In this document: piece after piece, positions 24,021-35,069 of the stretch | Position numbering within the stretch: the first letter of the stretch is position 1 | Layout: every line of letters starts with the position of its first letter | Assembly (NCBI RefSeq): GCF_010389155.1 | Contig: NC_057763.1 | Coordinates: 43,878,645-43,942,644, forward strand | Direction of reading: 5' to 3' | Source of the DNA: Erigeron canadensis | Lineage: Eukaryota > Streptophyta > Magnoliopsida > Asterales > Asteraceae | DNA: 64,000 nucleotides | Made by a program: the position numbers and the translations under genes | The notes under the pieces: generated by a model | What the model saw: the letters and a program-made list of their open reading frames with translations, nothing else | Databases searched by the model: none | Told to the model about the DNA's origin: nothing

Positions 24021-24511
24021 AATATAGTGAAGAGATCAAGTGAGAACCTCATTATTTGTTAATTTCGAATTACATTATTCGTGCTAGATTTGGATCAAAT
24101 TGAGTAAGATTTTGTAATTCGTGCTATCTTTTGTAATTGTATGTCATTAAAAATAAAAAATATTTTAATATAAAACTCAAATTTTAATATAGATCAATTT
24201 TTATTTACTAAAAATAATAAATAAATTTTAAATTATGATAAATTAACATCTAATATCAATAACATCATAAATTTTATATATTAGATACGAAACTAAAATC
24301 TTGTATAGTCTGAAACTTGTTCATAATTGATAAAAGAAGCAATTTCAGTTATCTTTTTGAAACATAACATACAACATAATAACGAGTATAATATATTTTA
24401 GTTTTATTCCTATATATACTTTATTTAATATTGGTAAATTTTGTGACCATGTCCATGTATCATATATTATATTCATTTGATTATATTTAAGATGAGAGGG
24501 GATATATTTTA

Positions 24512-25269
24512 AGAAAAAAATTCATAAAAAAAGGTAACTTTTTAACTCAAAATTCTTAACAAGGGGAACCTATTTACTTTTCGTTTATTAAAAGGATCAC
24601 ATTTTAAAAATTTCTCAATAAAAATAATATCGTTAGTTTCTAACGTCAGTCTTTCATTAAGTGACACATCATGAGGGTATTTTTGTTAATGTTCCTCTGT
24701 AACACTAATACCAAATCATTTCCATATATTAGTTTTTAAATTTCCAAATTTTAGCTCACCATCACCATCTACATTCTATTCTTCTTCGTCAAGTTCATGT
24801 ATTTCACTATATTTATATCTATGTATGTTTATATCTCCACTCCATCACCAAACAAAAGAAAAATGATAAAAGAAAAAACTTGGTGATATGCCTCCGGCAT
24901 CATCACCATCATCAGAAACAAACAGACGGCGACACAAAAATGGGTGGCGAAGCAGATCAGTGAATCAAGACGCTAGATAGATCGCATGAGAAAGCCAAAA
25001 TGGGTTTTTCGAAATGGATCAATGGGTTTTCAGAGGTTGATTTCGAAACGTGTGTACACTGATTTGTATATACAGATATTTCCACGTCAGCAATTTTTAA
25101 TGACGTGGCAAGTTGATGTAACATTTAACGAAGGACTGACGTTAAAAACTAACAATGTTACCTTTATTGAGAAATTTTTAAAAATCAATCCTTTTAATAA
25201 ACGAAAATTAAATAGGTTCCCCTTATTAGAAATTTCAAGTAAAAACGTTACCTTTTATGGATTTTTCCC
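24512..25269. mobile_element. MULE-type element, 758 bp, 9-bp target duplication
   Basis: Flanked by TATATTTTA at 24503-24511 and 25270-25278, the 9-bp duplication typical of Mutator elements. TIRs of about 85 bp: left ATTCATAAAAAAAGGTAAC...AAGGGGAACCTATTT; right the same inverted, with TTTTCGTTTATTAAAAGGAT. The interior (24700-25060) is not TIR-like: CACCATCACCATC, then CCTCCGGCATCATCACC and AAATGGGTTTTTCGAAATGG. It could be captured host DNA, but no gene family is recognised. The 113-codon frame at 24986-25327 runs through the TIR and is not a gene. Confidence 0.75.
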
Positions 25270-25324
25270 TATATTTTATCATATATCTATATTGGTAAAG
25301 TATTTCCGGTTAAAAAAAAGAAAG

Positions 25325-26065
25325 TGAATTAAGTGTGGTTTTTACCTTGTTACTCGTACAATAATCATAAGTAAATAACTAAAGATTGTTGGTGCTTTAA
25401 GAGTTTAAGGTGTTTTACGTCGCGTGTTTTTTGTTTTATTTTTTTCCTTAGTTGGATAAAGTTGAACCTCTGCCTCTATCACATGCATTGATACATATCT
25501 TTATAAAGCATTTTGGGTTTTATTTATGGTTTGTCTTAAGAAATTAAACATAATTTTTCTCGCAAAAAGCTCCTTTTCACCATACTTATGGTTTCCAAAA
25601 TGCTCCCCACACGCTACAACACTTTATTATAATATCCTATGCTCAGTTTTTAAAGTTCGATTATTTTTATGACACTAACGAGTAACCGGTGACAATATAT
25701 TTATATATATATATAATATTTCTTTTAAGCAAATTTTAATTTGAACAAGGACAGTGCCTAAAATGTGGTAGCATGTGTTTATGCTAGTGTTTCAGCCTTC
25801 AGGTGCTTTAAAGTACACTTGGCCAAAAAAAAATCGGTGTGTTGTGATTTCTATTTTCGAGTCATCGAGTGTATATGTTGGCGTTGGATAAAAGTAATTT
25901 GTGCCCATACTTGTTCACAGTTGGGGCCGGATGAATCCAGTGTAGATGGCCCAAATACCAATACAACATCTTTGATATCAAACATCTTATTGCTCAAGAA
26001 CAGCAGGTCTAGAAAGCCCATTACTTATCACAAACTTAAAAATAAATTAGACTTTGAATTAGTAT
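25325..26065 (+). repeat. Dispersed repeat, copy 3 of 3
   Basis: AAGTGTGGTTTTTACC at 25332 and GAATCCAGTGTAGATGGCCC at 25933, then AATACCAATACAACATC and AGAAAGCCCA; same order as copies 1 and 2. Confidence 0.55.
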
Positions 26066-26223
26066 AACTATGTACTAATTTCAGTCTTTCATGTACTTGT
26101 TGTGCTTGATAGCCCATTTTACTACGCAATATAATTTTGTCGAGTGATGCATTTGATTAATCCATCTTGTATGTCACATAAGTTTGTAAACAAATCGATC
26201 ATATATTCTTTTTTAAAGTTATA

Positions 26224-26457
26224 GGTAAGTAACTGCTCAGTGCCGCCTTTCGTGAGTTTTGAGCCCCAATACCTCGACGGTATATGAAAGAAGTTAAGAT
26301 ATAGGCAGACCTTACCTCTACCTAAGTAGAGAGACTGCTTCCAGTTTCTACCTAAATGGTAGAAAAGACTCTCCAACCTTTGCATGGAATGAGGATCGAA
26401 CCCATGACCTCTGTCTCCAAAGACAAGGGTATTTACCACTGATCCAACCATGATGTT
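26224..26457 (-). mobile_element. tRNA-derived SINE with 18-bp target duplication
   Basis: On the minus strand it begins CATCATGGTTGGATCAGTGG (A-box-like) and continues to GTCATGGGTTCGATCC (B box GGTTCGATCC). The body includes GCAGTCTCTCTAC and GGTAAGGTCTGCC, motifs common in angiosperm SINEs. The flanks are exact 18-bp copies, TTCTTTTTTAAAGTTATA, at 26206-26223 and 26458-26475. The 125-codon frame over it is not a gene. Confidence 0.85.
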
Positions 26458-26484
26458 TTCTTTTTTAAAGTTATAATATATATA

Positions 26485-26755
26485 GGGTATGTTTGGCACA
26501 AAAGCTTGGAGTTTGGGCTGTAGTTAAGGGTCTGGGGCTAGAGCTTTGGGTTGGGGCTAGGGGCTGGGGCTTTTTTTTCAACTCTCTTCCTACGAGTTTT
26601 TATTTTAAAGACCTTTCGGGGCTTTTAGGAGCCTTTTGAGGGTGGGGCTTTTAAATTCGAATACGTTTTCAAACAGGGCTAATGAGCTTATATTTAAAAG
26701 CTCGGGGCTTTTAAGCTCCTAAAAGCCCTTAAAAACTCCTTGCCAAACAGACACA
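26485..26755. mobile_element. hAT-like MITE
   Basis: Ends GGGTATGTTTGGCA and TGCCAAACAGACAC are inverted. The interior has GGGGCT-rich arms (GGGGCTTTTAAGCTCCTAAAAGCCC). It abuts the SINE flank. Confidence 0.5.
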
Positions 26756-26759
26756 TAAA

Positions 26760-27600
26760 CTAGTAGTATAGTATACGGGGATGGATAGAGTTTATTTTTT
26801 TTAACCAAGCAGTTTCAAATTATGAACTACCCGGGTTAACTTGTAAAAAGCCATAGAAGTATTTGAATACAAGACTATCAAGTATCAACTATCAATAATC
26901 AATAAACTAAAGATTACATGAACTTCGACAACATTATTTACTTTAAAAGGGCCTAACAGCTTTTAATGGACAATCACCATTCACCAGTGAGTTCAGTCAT
27001 TTTGATTTAGGCCCAAGAATACCTCATATTCATCTTTGCCGACACACTATATACACATTTGATGATTTGATCTGTGAAACGCATTTTTATAACTTATTTC
27101 GTATCGTTACGCTGTTTACACATACTAAATCTGGAATAAACAAATGATGTGAAACTAGAAGTACCGTATAATGCACGAAAATGGAATGCGTTTTACAAGG
27201 ACACATAGTTAGTTGTGACGACGTTGTCGACATTCATGATAGTTGTGCAAGAGAGAAAGTTATGGTGTATTTATGATGGTATGCTATGACATCAGTTTTT
27301 TAAATCAACTTTTTTAACATTTATTGTTATTATAACCTTTTAATTTATAATAATTCACTAAATTTCTATTTTAACGCGATGCAGAGACGGTGGCGGGTGA
27401 TGGTGGTGGATAGGTGGTGGTAGCAACAGAGATCGGCAGTGGTGGCAACGAAGAGTAGTTTAGTTATTTTAGGAGTTAAAAATAAGCCGTACATCGTATA
27501 AGGATATTAAAACTAGTTTAATAGTAATAGAGATCGTGTGTCGACTTTTAATGATCAGCCGCAAAAGATCCCTTCGAAATTAATTCCCTCCGAATGATAT
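26760..27600. other. Intergenic DNA, no gene seen
   Basis: 27380-27460 is GGTGG-rich (GGTGGCGGGTGATGGTGG), possibly an inverted remnant of a Helitron 3' region. No termini resolved. Confidence 0.4.
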
Positions 27601-27622
27601 ATGTCTGTTGTCGATCCTCTAT

Positions 27623-28108
27623 GTAGCACCAAAACGGAAACAGCAAAGGGGCACGGGAACAATGCGGGAACGGGGAAGGACAAAACTAAAAAAATTAGGA
27701 TACGGGTACGACAAAAATACGGCAATAAAAAAATAAAAAAATATTGATTTTATATAGAAAGACTTGAAATTTGAGAGATTATGTATAATTTGTATAATTT
27801 AATAATATATGCTTGATATATGGGGACTAGTAAACACGGATTAAATTTATATTAATCAATTTTGGAATAGAAAAAGGCTGGTTCAATTGTATAATTTAGT
27901 TAGTTTGCATTTGGGGGTATTCATAGTCGCAAGATAAGAGTCGTTTTTGGAATAAAAAAAACTCATTAAAACCTTAATATTAATTAAATACGGTATGGAA
28001 ATTTCATAAAAACGTTTCGGTATATATGGAAACTTCAAGGGAACGTTTCGTACGCGTTTCGTACGAGTTTCCGAAACAAGTACGCCTACCTGTTTGAAGT
28101 TTCGGTGC
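27623..28108. mobile_element. hAT-like MITE, ~490 bp
   Basis: Ends TAGCACCAAAACGGAAAC and GAAGTTTCGGTGCA are inverted. The right side carries repeated GGAAACTTC / ACGTTTCG motifs. Related flanks TGTCGATCCTCTATG (27610) and TGTCGACCCTTTATG (28114) may be a diverged flank repeat. Confidence 0.45.
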
Positions 28109-28664
28109 ATCATTGTCGACCCTTTATGAGAGGCTGCCCCTTCAAGATGACAATTATAAAGTATATATAGCCTTCTTTCAGTCTTTCTCTTGATCCCCAC
28201 GTGAGGGGTTTTTAGCCGACAACACAAAATCAAATTGAGATGGACTCTTTTTCTTTGTGTCTAGTTCATTTGCCCAATAAAAGAATCAAAGTGATGGGGG
28301 CTGGTGAATGTAAGGCACGGCCCATATTAAATCTAGCAACATAAAAATCTTTCAAATTGTAGAATGAATTTTGTTCTTTCCTGCTTTCCATTTGCACGAG
28401 TAAAACAATCAAACAAGAATAGGTCCTTTTAGAGTTTGATCCACCACCAATCTTTTTCTTTGTAACACGAACCACACTCGACCAATTTCATCATTTTAAA
28501 CCATTTTTTATCCGTTTTAGCTCAAACCTGTCGTGAACATAATATAGATTAAAGTAGGTCCATTCTAATAAAAATTAATTTATATAAACATTTTTATACC
28601 ATTTAATATATATTCAATTATGACTCAGATAGTTACATAAGAAAGCCATCATACAAGACAATCA

Positions 28665-29250
28665 TATATACTATATTATATTATAAAAAAAATATCATGT
28701 TATTTTTGAAAATGCTGAAAAAATGTAATATTTTTACTTAGCACCCATTAAAATATTTCTACATACATTATCTCTTTAACATTAATAATTAAATTATACT
28801 ATCAATTTTTTATTTTTTAAAAATATCTTTTTACATTGATTATCTACGACATTTTACGCCGCCTCCACCACCAACAGTCACCCCCATTAGGGGTGTTATA
28901 GAGCCGAGCCTAACTCGAGCTCAGCATGGCTCGAGCTCGGCTCGAAAAAGACTCGAGCTTGGTTTGCGTCTATATAAATGGCTCAAAAATATACAATATA
29001 ATTTATGCTATTGAAAGCTTGAAAATATATATACAATTTATGCTATCATATTAAAAGCTTGAAAAGCTCGATAAATATTAGAGCCGAACTATGTAAAGCT
29101 CGAGTTCGACTCGATAATTATTTCGAGCCTGAATTTAGGGCTCGGACTCAAGCTCGAGCTCGAGTTGCTGGAATCCATGACAACCCTAGCCCCCACCACT
29201 ACACCGTCGCCGTCATGATCACCGCCGCATTTACGCGGGTACAATGCTAA
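28665..29250 (+). mobile_element. Helitron-like element hosting a hAT-like MITE
   Basis: The 5' end is TCATATATACTATATTATATTATAA. The 3' end is CACCGCCGCATTTACGCGGGTACAATGCTAA then T. The C-rich 3' region is interrupted by the MITE at 28888-29188. Confidence 0.55.
28888..29188. mobile_element. hAT-like MITE, 301 bp
   Basis: Starts TAGGGGTGTTATAGAGCC and ends ATGACAACCCTA. Built of GAGCTCGAGC/GGCTCGAGCTCGG arms. Candidate 8-bp duplications ACCCCCAT and GCCCCCAC differ at two positions, so it is an older insertion. Confidence 0.6.
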
Positions 29251-29429
29251 TTTATACATACATACACCCATACAAAAGTGGTATTAATTTTCAAGGACAG
29301 AAACCGATCGGTCTTTCATTTGTCGGGGACTAGTTTTATAAGTTTAGGTTTCTTATATAATCGATGAAAACCATTCGGTTTTGCGGTTTTGCGGTTTCAA
29401 CGATCTGCATATATGACTTTCAGTCGCCA

Positions 29430-30273
29430 CCATTAATTGCCTCTCTTTCTCTCGTTTTCTACAAGTAGGTAATTCATTAATTAATCTGCCATCAATCAGC
29501 TACTTGTTTCTATTTTATTTCCATAATAATTATGATATAAGTACTTTTTTTTTTTTAAATTGGATTATATATGTACGTGTATGAATGATCATTAGTGGTT
29601 AGGGTTAGGGTTTCGGTTTCAGTATGGCCGGAGCAATGGATTAGGGTTTTGGCGGCAGTTGCTACGGCGATTAGTGTTTTGGGGGTGGTGGTAGGATTAA
29701 TGAAGGGTTTGTGGTTGTTTTTTGTGTGTGCCGATGGTCGAAGTTGTCTTGGCAGCCGATGTTTAGGTTTGTGCCTTTGCGATGGTGGCCTATAGTACGA
29801 AAACAGGTGTTTGATAATATATTTGATTTTTGAGAGGTTGACAATTAATGGCCTAATCCAAAACCTTAATTCGTGTTAATGAAAATAGACTGTAATAATT
29901 ATAGGACTCAATGTGTCGACAAGTTTCAAGAATTTCAACAATCTCAAAGATGAAATTAGGTTGGATAGACTATAATATTCTAGTTAGAGTCTTCAAGCAT
30001 GGTTTGTGACTTCTTTTTTTTTTTTCTTTTTTGCGGTTGAATGCTCCGTTAGATTGTTATTTATTTATATGCTAGTAGTTTGTTACTGTATTGACATCAA
30101 AGTTAAAATTTGCAGGGATACTAATGTATCTAGAATCTCATTGCACACAACTGTGGTTAGAGGTGCTTGTGCACTGGTTTTTGAATTGGGACTGCCATTG
30201 GAGCGCTTGGCGGGAATTTACTGCTAGTTGATTTACGATATATTATTACTTTTACTTAAAATATTATTACGTC
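29430..30273 (+). promoter_or_regulatory. Leader of NAC gene 1: 5' UTR exon, intron and uORF
   Basis: A CT-rich putative 5' UTR exon (TCGCCACC...TTTTCTACAA) ends at about 29464 before GTAGGT. The acceptor TTTGCAG ends at 30115. The NAC gene 2 leader has the same structure (exon ending 36682, acceptor ending 37352). The ORFs at 29595-29795 and 30006-30227 fall in this intron or overlap it and show no family. Confidence 0.5.
30124..30231 (+). CDS. Upstream ORF of NAC gene 1, 35 aa, conserved with gene 2
   Basis: It begins 8 bases after the leader acceptor and stops 42 bases before the NAC ATG. It shares CTQLWL.VLV..F.NW...WR-type sequence with the uORF at 37362-37457. Conserved-peptide uORFs act in cis, often by stalling ribosomes and lowering main-ORF translation. 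From memory, one is described for Arabidopsis ANAC082; this could not be checked here. The frame has many tryptophans and ends TGA. Confidence 0.65.
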   Translation: MYLESHCTQLWLEVLVHWFLNWDCHWSAWREFTAS

Positions 30274-32423
30274 ATGAGGAGGTGTCCAGGATTTCGTTTT
30301 CATCCTACGGATGTTGAGCTAGTTATGTTCCACCTAAAGAGGAAGCTAATGGGGAAGAAGCTAGTGCCCGAAGTTATTGCAGAGGTTAACATATATGATT
30401 TCAGCCCTTGGGATCTTCCAGGTGTTGATCTTTCTTGAACGTGGAATTTTGTTGTTTTTATCTGCTTTCTTTAAATTGTGCTCATCTTGAATGTTTTTTT
30501 AGTGGTTTAGTCCTTAAATTTATACTTTCGTATTCTTACATAGCTGGCAATTTTGTTGTCTCTCTCCCATAGCTTGGTCAGGCTAGATTTATGAGGCTAT
30601 AATAACTGGTCGTTTAGTTGCAACTTGCGAGCAGTCTTACGTAGCTACTGGCAGCAATAATGATGTTCAACACCATTTGCAGAACTACTTGTTATTGTGT
30701 GCTATTTAGATGTCTTATGTGCATTTACATCCTGTTGTGTTTGAGCAATCAACATGATGTGTGCTGCATTAATTAGTGAAGCATGACGAAATAATCCCTG
30801 CAGGAGCTTTCTATATAGTACTGAGATATATTCTGGCCCATTTAAAGTTTAAATTTGTACTTTGTACATACCCATACGTTATTTCTTTATGCCAATTGCT
30901 CGGGAATGATAGTACATTAATCTATTGAGCGTCGACTCATAAGCTGATATAATATCTACGATCTTGAAATTTAACATGCCACTTCTAATCCACCATGGCA
31001 TATCTTTTAACTTGTAGAAAGCTATCCTTTTTTACTAGAACATTTACTTACATTGTAGTTGCATTGATTTTTTTTCTTTCTTGTGGCAATACTTATACTT
31101 TCACCATCTTATCAGATAAGTCCAACTTGAGAGATGGCGATTTGGAATGGTTCTTCTTTTGCCCAAAATCCAAAAAATATTTAAGTGGGTCTAGAACGAA
31201 TCGTTCAACTGAAGCTGGTTACTGGAAGGCTACTGGGAAAGATAGGGAAGTAAAATACAAGGGAAGAATTGTGGCAATGATTAAGACATTGATTTTTCAT
31301 CTGGGTCATCCACCAAAGGGTACAAGAACAGATTGGGTAATGCATGAATTCAGGATGGAAGACAAGGATCTGGCTAATGCAGGAGTTGCTCAGGTACTGA
31401 ATTGGTTTTATCGGCTATGTTATCCTTTCTGACCAACCCAACATAATTATATTTAGAAGCACTCAACATGTATATATTTCTGTAATTCGACACACAACGA
31501 GTATGGCTGGACAGTTGAAATTTGGGTTTTTTAATTTTAATATTATTATCTTTAATGTGAACCTTTAAGTGGCTTATCAAAAGGAGTGTTTGAAAGCTAA
31601 TTACAAACTTGGAATATCTGATAATTTATTTCAGGAGGCGTATGTGCTTTGTAGACTATTTGAGAAAAGTGGTGCAGGGCCACAAAATGGTGCTCAATAT
31701 GGTGCCCCCTTCAAGGAAGAAGAATGGGATGATGACACTGAGGACGTCAGTCTGTCAGGGACTATTACAGAAACAGTGAATCCGACTGGAAGCTGTTCAA
31801 CTTTGTGTGAGATTAACTGTACTGTACCAGAACCCTCTATTTCCCCATCTTTTGAAAGTGAGAGGCATTTGAAGAAGTCTACTGTAACATCTTCGGCACA
31901 TCTTGGTCTGCTTGGGGTAAGAGAAATGGTGATTCTGAATGCAGGCAGTTCATCGGTGATGAACCTGAACTTGACTGAACCAGGTCCATGTACCATCACA
32001 TCTTTAGGAAATGAAAGCTATTATGGGCCTACTAATGATGATGCCTTGCTTACTTCTGAAGACATTGCTTTACTTCTTCATAATGACACTCAGGTATGCA
32101 ATCTTCATCAAGAGTTTATGTTTTTGTGGTTATGCTATAGAATTCACTTAATATTGGATACATCCACTCATTTTTCCTGAATATTGCATTCTTCATCTGG
32201 AGTAATAATTTTGTAGGAGGTGGAAAATTGCAAAGGGAAGAAGATCATGACTGATGCGCGTAATGAAGATGATGTTATTGTTTTGGACCCGGCTGCCTAC
32301 AGTACATTAGATGACCTGAGCCTAGATGGATTTGACATGTTCAATGTTGATGGATCTGCTAATGATCCGATGGATGCATTTACGCTTGATGATCTTGAGG
32401 AAGATCTCAATAAATTTTTCTAG
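30274..32423 (+). CDS. NAC transcription factor, ANAC082/ANAC103-like (copy 1)
   Basis: Four exons: 30274-30421, 31116-31393, 31635-32093, 32217-32423; all GT-AG with closing phases, giving 363 aa. The NAC domain spans residues ~3-152: [14 protein letters not shown] (subdomain A), FSPWDLP, then [45 protein letters not shown] and EAYVLCRLF. The next segment, [17 protein letters not shown], is the signature I associate with the ANAC082/ANAC103 clade. The C-terminus ([11 protein letters not shown]...[10 protein letters not shown]) is acidic and conserved with copy 2, likely the activation region. Nuclear DNA-binding regulator; in Arabidopsis these genes are linked to ribosomal/nucleolar and ER stress. 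No membrane segment. Start: the ATG at 30274 directly precedes CPGFRFHP; copy 2 has three extra residues. Confidence 0.92.
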
Positions 32424-32589
32424 CATTGATCTAATCTGGATACACTGCACCTGGTTTTGTCTTGATCATATGTGGGATGACACGTTTTAGAAATCTCTGT
32501 TTTAGTTCAAGTACTAATATTTTCTATTTGTCTTTATGTTTAAGTGTTTAACCTAAACATTTCCGATTTACTATTGTTATTTTTAACTT

Positions 32590-32970
32590 TCACAAATCAT
32601 CTCTCTATTCTACGTTTGGCAAGTGAGTAATTTGGCCTAAAATTCTTATCCCACTATTGTTTTGGGCAAAGATATGATATCCTAGATACCCCTAAATTCA
32701 TGCGCATAATACCCCTATGGCCCTAATAACATGCAGATAATACGTTGTGGTTGATGAATTCTAAAAAATATGTAAATTTTGGTGTAAAATAATTTTTAAA
32801 GTGAATTCATAAACTTTCGGTAGGGTGGAATGGGTGATGGTGCTAAAAAAAAGAAATAGAATAAAGTAAAATGAAAAATGCTATGTATTGTTGTTTCCAT
32901 TTATTATCGATAGGTTGCATATTTTGAAACTCTAATTAGAACTATGGATTAGCTAGGATGTGAAGGGTAC
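32590..32970. other. 3' flank of NAC gene 1
   Basis: AT-rich, no ORF with homology, no element ends recognised. Confidence 0.5.
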
Positions 32971-32972
32971 AG

Positions 32973-33745
32973 CTAGAGACGGAGCCAGGAAATTTTTTAC
33001 GAGGGGGCAAAATTAAAAGTTATTTGTCATATTTATAACAGTCGTATCCGAAAATAGAAAAAAAAAAACAAAACAAAAAAAGAGCCCTAGCTTGAAAATA
33101 GAAAATAGACCCTCAAAAAAATTTGTTATCTACACCAGGTCTAACACTCATATTTAAAAATACTAGTTTTTCTTAATAAATAATGACCACACGTATCAAA
33201 CAAGATCTTATTAAATGAAAACGTATTCAATCATATATAATAGAAGAAACTCAAAAAATATACTTCTTTAGATTACTGTAATCAGCTTGTATATATATAT
33301 ATATATATTCTCTACATTATGATAATTATAATTAATTGTTTGTGATAAATATATATAATAAATTAAAAGAAAATACATTTTCTATAAACAATTCCACTAT
33401 AATATACTACACATTTACATACCCAAACAACGAAAGTTTTTTCTCTAAATTATACTTCATTCAATCTATTAAAAATCAAAACAACTCAGGGTTTTTTAAT
33501 CTCTTAATGAAAAAATCTATCTTAAAATTAATGTTTGATGACCAATGACATACAAATAATAAGTTTATGACAAGTTGACAACGAAGGTAACATTTATATT
33601 TATTTCCTACTTATTTTTTTCTTACTTTTAAAAGGAAATTACAAATATACCATTTAAATTTTGAAAAATTACATTGTACTAATGTTATGTCCATTGAGAC
33701 TAAACAACTAAAATTGGAGTGGGGGCAAAAGCTGGAGCCGTCCCT
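32973..33745. mobile_element. hAT-like non-autonomous element, ~773 bp
   Basis: Left CTAGAGACGGAGCCAGG...GAGGGGGCAAAA and right TTTTGC-type inverted ends (GGGGGCAAAAGCTGGAGCCGTCCCT). Flanking 8-bp copies GGGTACAG (32965-32972) and GGGTGCAG (33746-33753) differ at one base. The interior is AT-rich and non-coding. Confidence 0.6.
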
Positions 33746-33813
33746 GGGTGCAGCAGCATCATATCTATCTATATATATACTTCTTCTATATCTATCTATA
33801 GAAAAAAGTTAAA

Positions 33814-34281
33814 TTAGGGACTCTTTATTTTAAGGACTGTTAGGGACTCCTTCTACCTCCTTCTCCGGCCACCACCACCATGATCATCTCCGACCACCAC
33901 CATGATCCTCCGGCGACGGCGACCATCTCCGGCGAGACTTACACATGTGTAAGTAACTTACACATGTTTTAAGTACAATTTTTTTTAGGTAGATCACCCA
34001 TCACCGGTCACCCCCTATGACCTATCACCCTCTATGACCTATCACACTATGACCTATCACCCTTAATGACCTATCACCCCCACCAGCTTTGGTTTATGAA
34101 TATCCTTAAGGGCGAAGCCCGCTTCGAATCATAATTTTTATTCAACTTACACATGTGTAAGTCTCGTCGGAGATGAATATGGCCGGAGATGTCGCCGAAG
34201 ATGATGAGTGGTGATTAGATTTGATGAAAATGGACGGTGTAGACCGAGTCCCTAACAGTCCTTAAAATAAAGAGTCCCTAA
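33814..34281. mobile_element. MITE with perfect 36-bp terminal inverted repeats
   Basis: 33814-33849 (starting TTAGGGACTCTTTATTTTAA) is repeated exactly inverted at 34246-34281. A second, inner inverted pair contains ACTTACACATGTGTAAGT near 33948 and 34144. The interior has repeated TATGACCTATCACCC units (34015-34078) and CCGGCGACGGCGACC. Perfect TIRs suggest a recent insertion. Confidence 0.75.
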
Positions 34282-34298
34282 TAGATCTATATCTATAT

Positions 34299-34701
34299 CT
34301 ATACTCCATATTAAAGCAAACTGCATATTTTTTTTCCAACTAATCTACCTTTGAAATACCTATTATACCCTCCTACAAACAACTATTTCTTTCACTCTTT
34401 TAAGTAATTTTTCTGTACTACCCTTCCATCTATCTCCCAATGCCTGTTCCTAATCCCTAATCCTCCCTCTCTTGCTCTCGTCGGAAACCTAATATAAAAG
34501 TTAGTTTCATCTCGACGGCAATCACCATCAACCTACAAAAAGATTGGTTTCATCTCTCCCCCGCTCTGTTGGTTAAACTACACCACCACCATCACCACCA
34601 CCACAAATCACCATTCCTTACGAGCTCTCCAATCGGTTAGGTAATACATTTAACCATTACCTTTTCAAAGGTAGCGTCGCATCGCGTGAGTACACGTCTA
34701 G
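34299..34701 (+). mobile_element. Non-autonomous Helitron-like element
   Basis: Begins TCTATACTCCATATTAAAGC. Ends after a CCACCACCATCACC region with GCGTGAGTACACGTCTAG then T. 18 bases separate it from the MITE on its left. Confidence 0.6.
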
Positions 34702-35069
34702 TCTTAGAAAAAGTAAAGTAGTTTTTTATGACATCATATCTTTGTTGACCCCAATTCAACTGCTGAAATGTTATTTTAACAAAATAACGCAACTTGTTTG
34801 GTCATAAACTCATAATATGCATGTAGTTGCTCAGAGAAATATGTTTAATTGAGTCCAGTTTTATTAGGTATGAATCGTATGTTGCTACTCGTTTTTCTAG
34901 ACATACAAAATTACAAGGCGACTTATTCTTATAACACATATTTTTGCAAGATGCCTTCTTGAAAACATTCTTTTTTTATCTTAAATTAAGTGTCTGGTTT
35001 TCTACATTTTATCTCCCATACTTAACATTTAACGAAACTATGGATTGTTATTTTTTAAATCCTTTCACG

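Noticed and set aside
24986..25327. 113-codon ORF (MRKPKWVFRNG...)
   Set aside because: Runs from MULE interior through its TIR and past the target duplication; no family recognised.
26390..26450. Possible tRNA gene on the minus strand
   Set aside because: A and B boxes are present, but no cloverleaf with acceptor stem could be drawn, and the exact flank duplications show it is a SINE.
29595..29795. 66-codon ORF before NAC gene 1
   Set aside because: Falls in the leader intron and has no counterpart in the NAC gene 2 leader.
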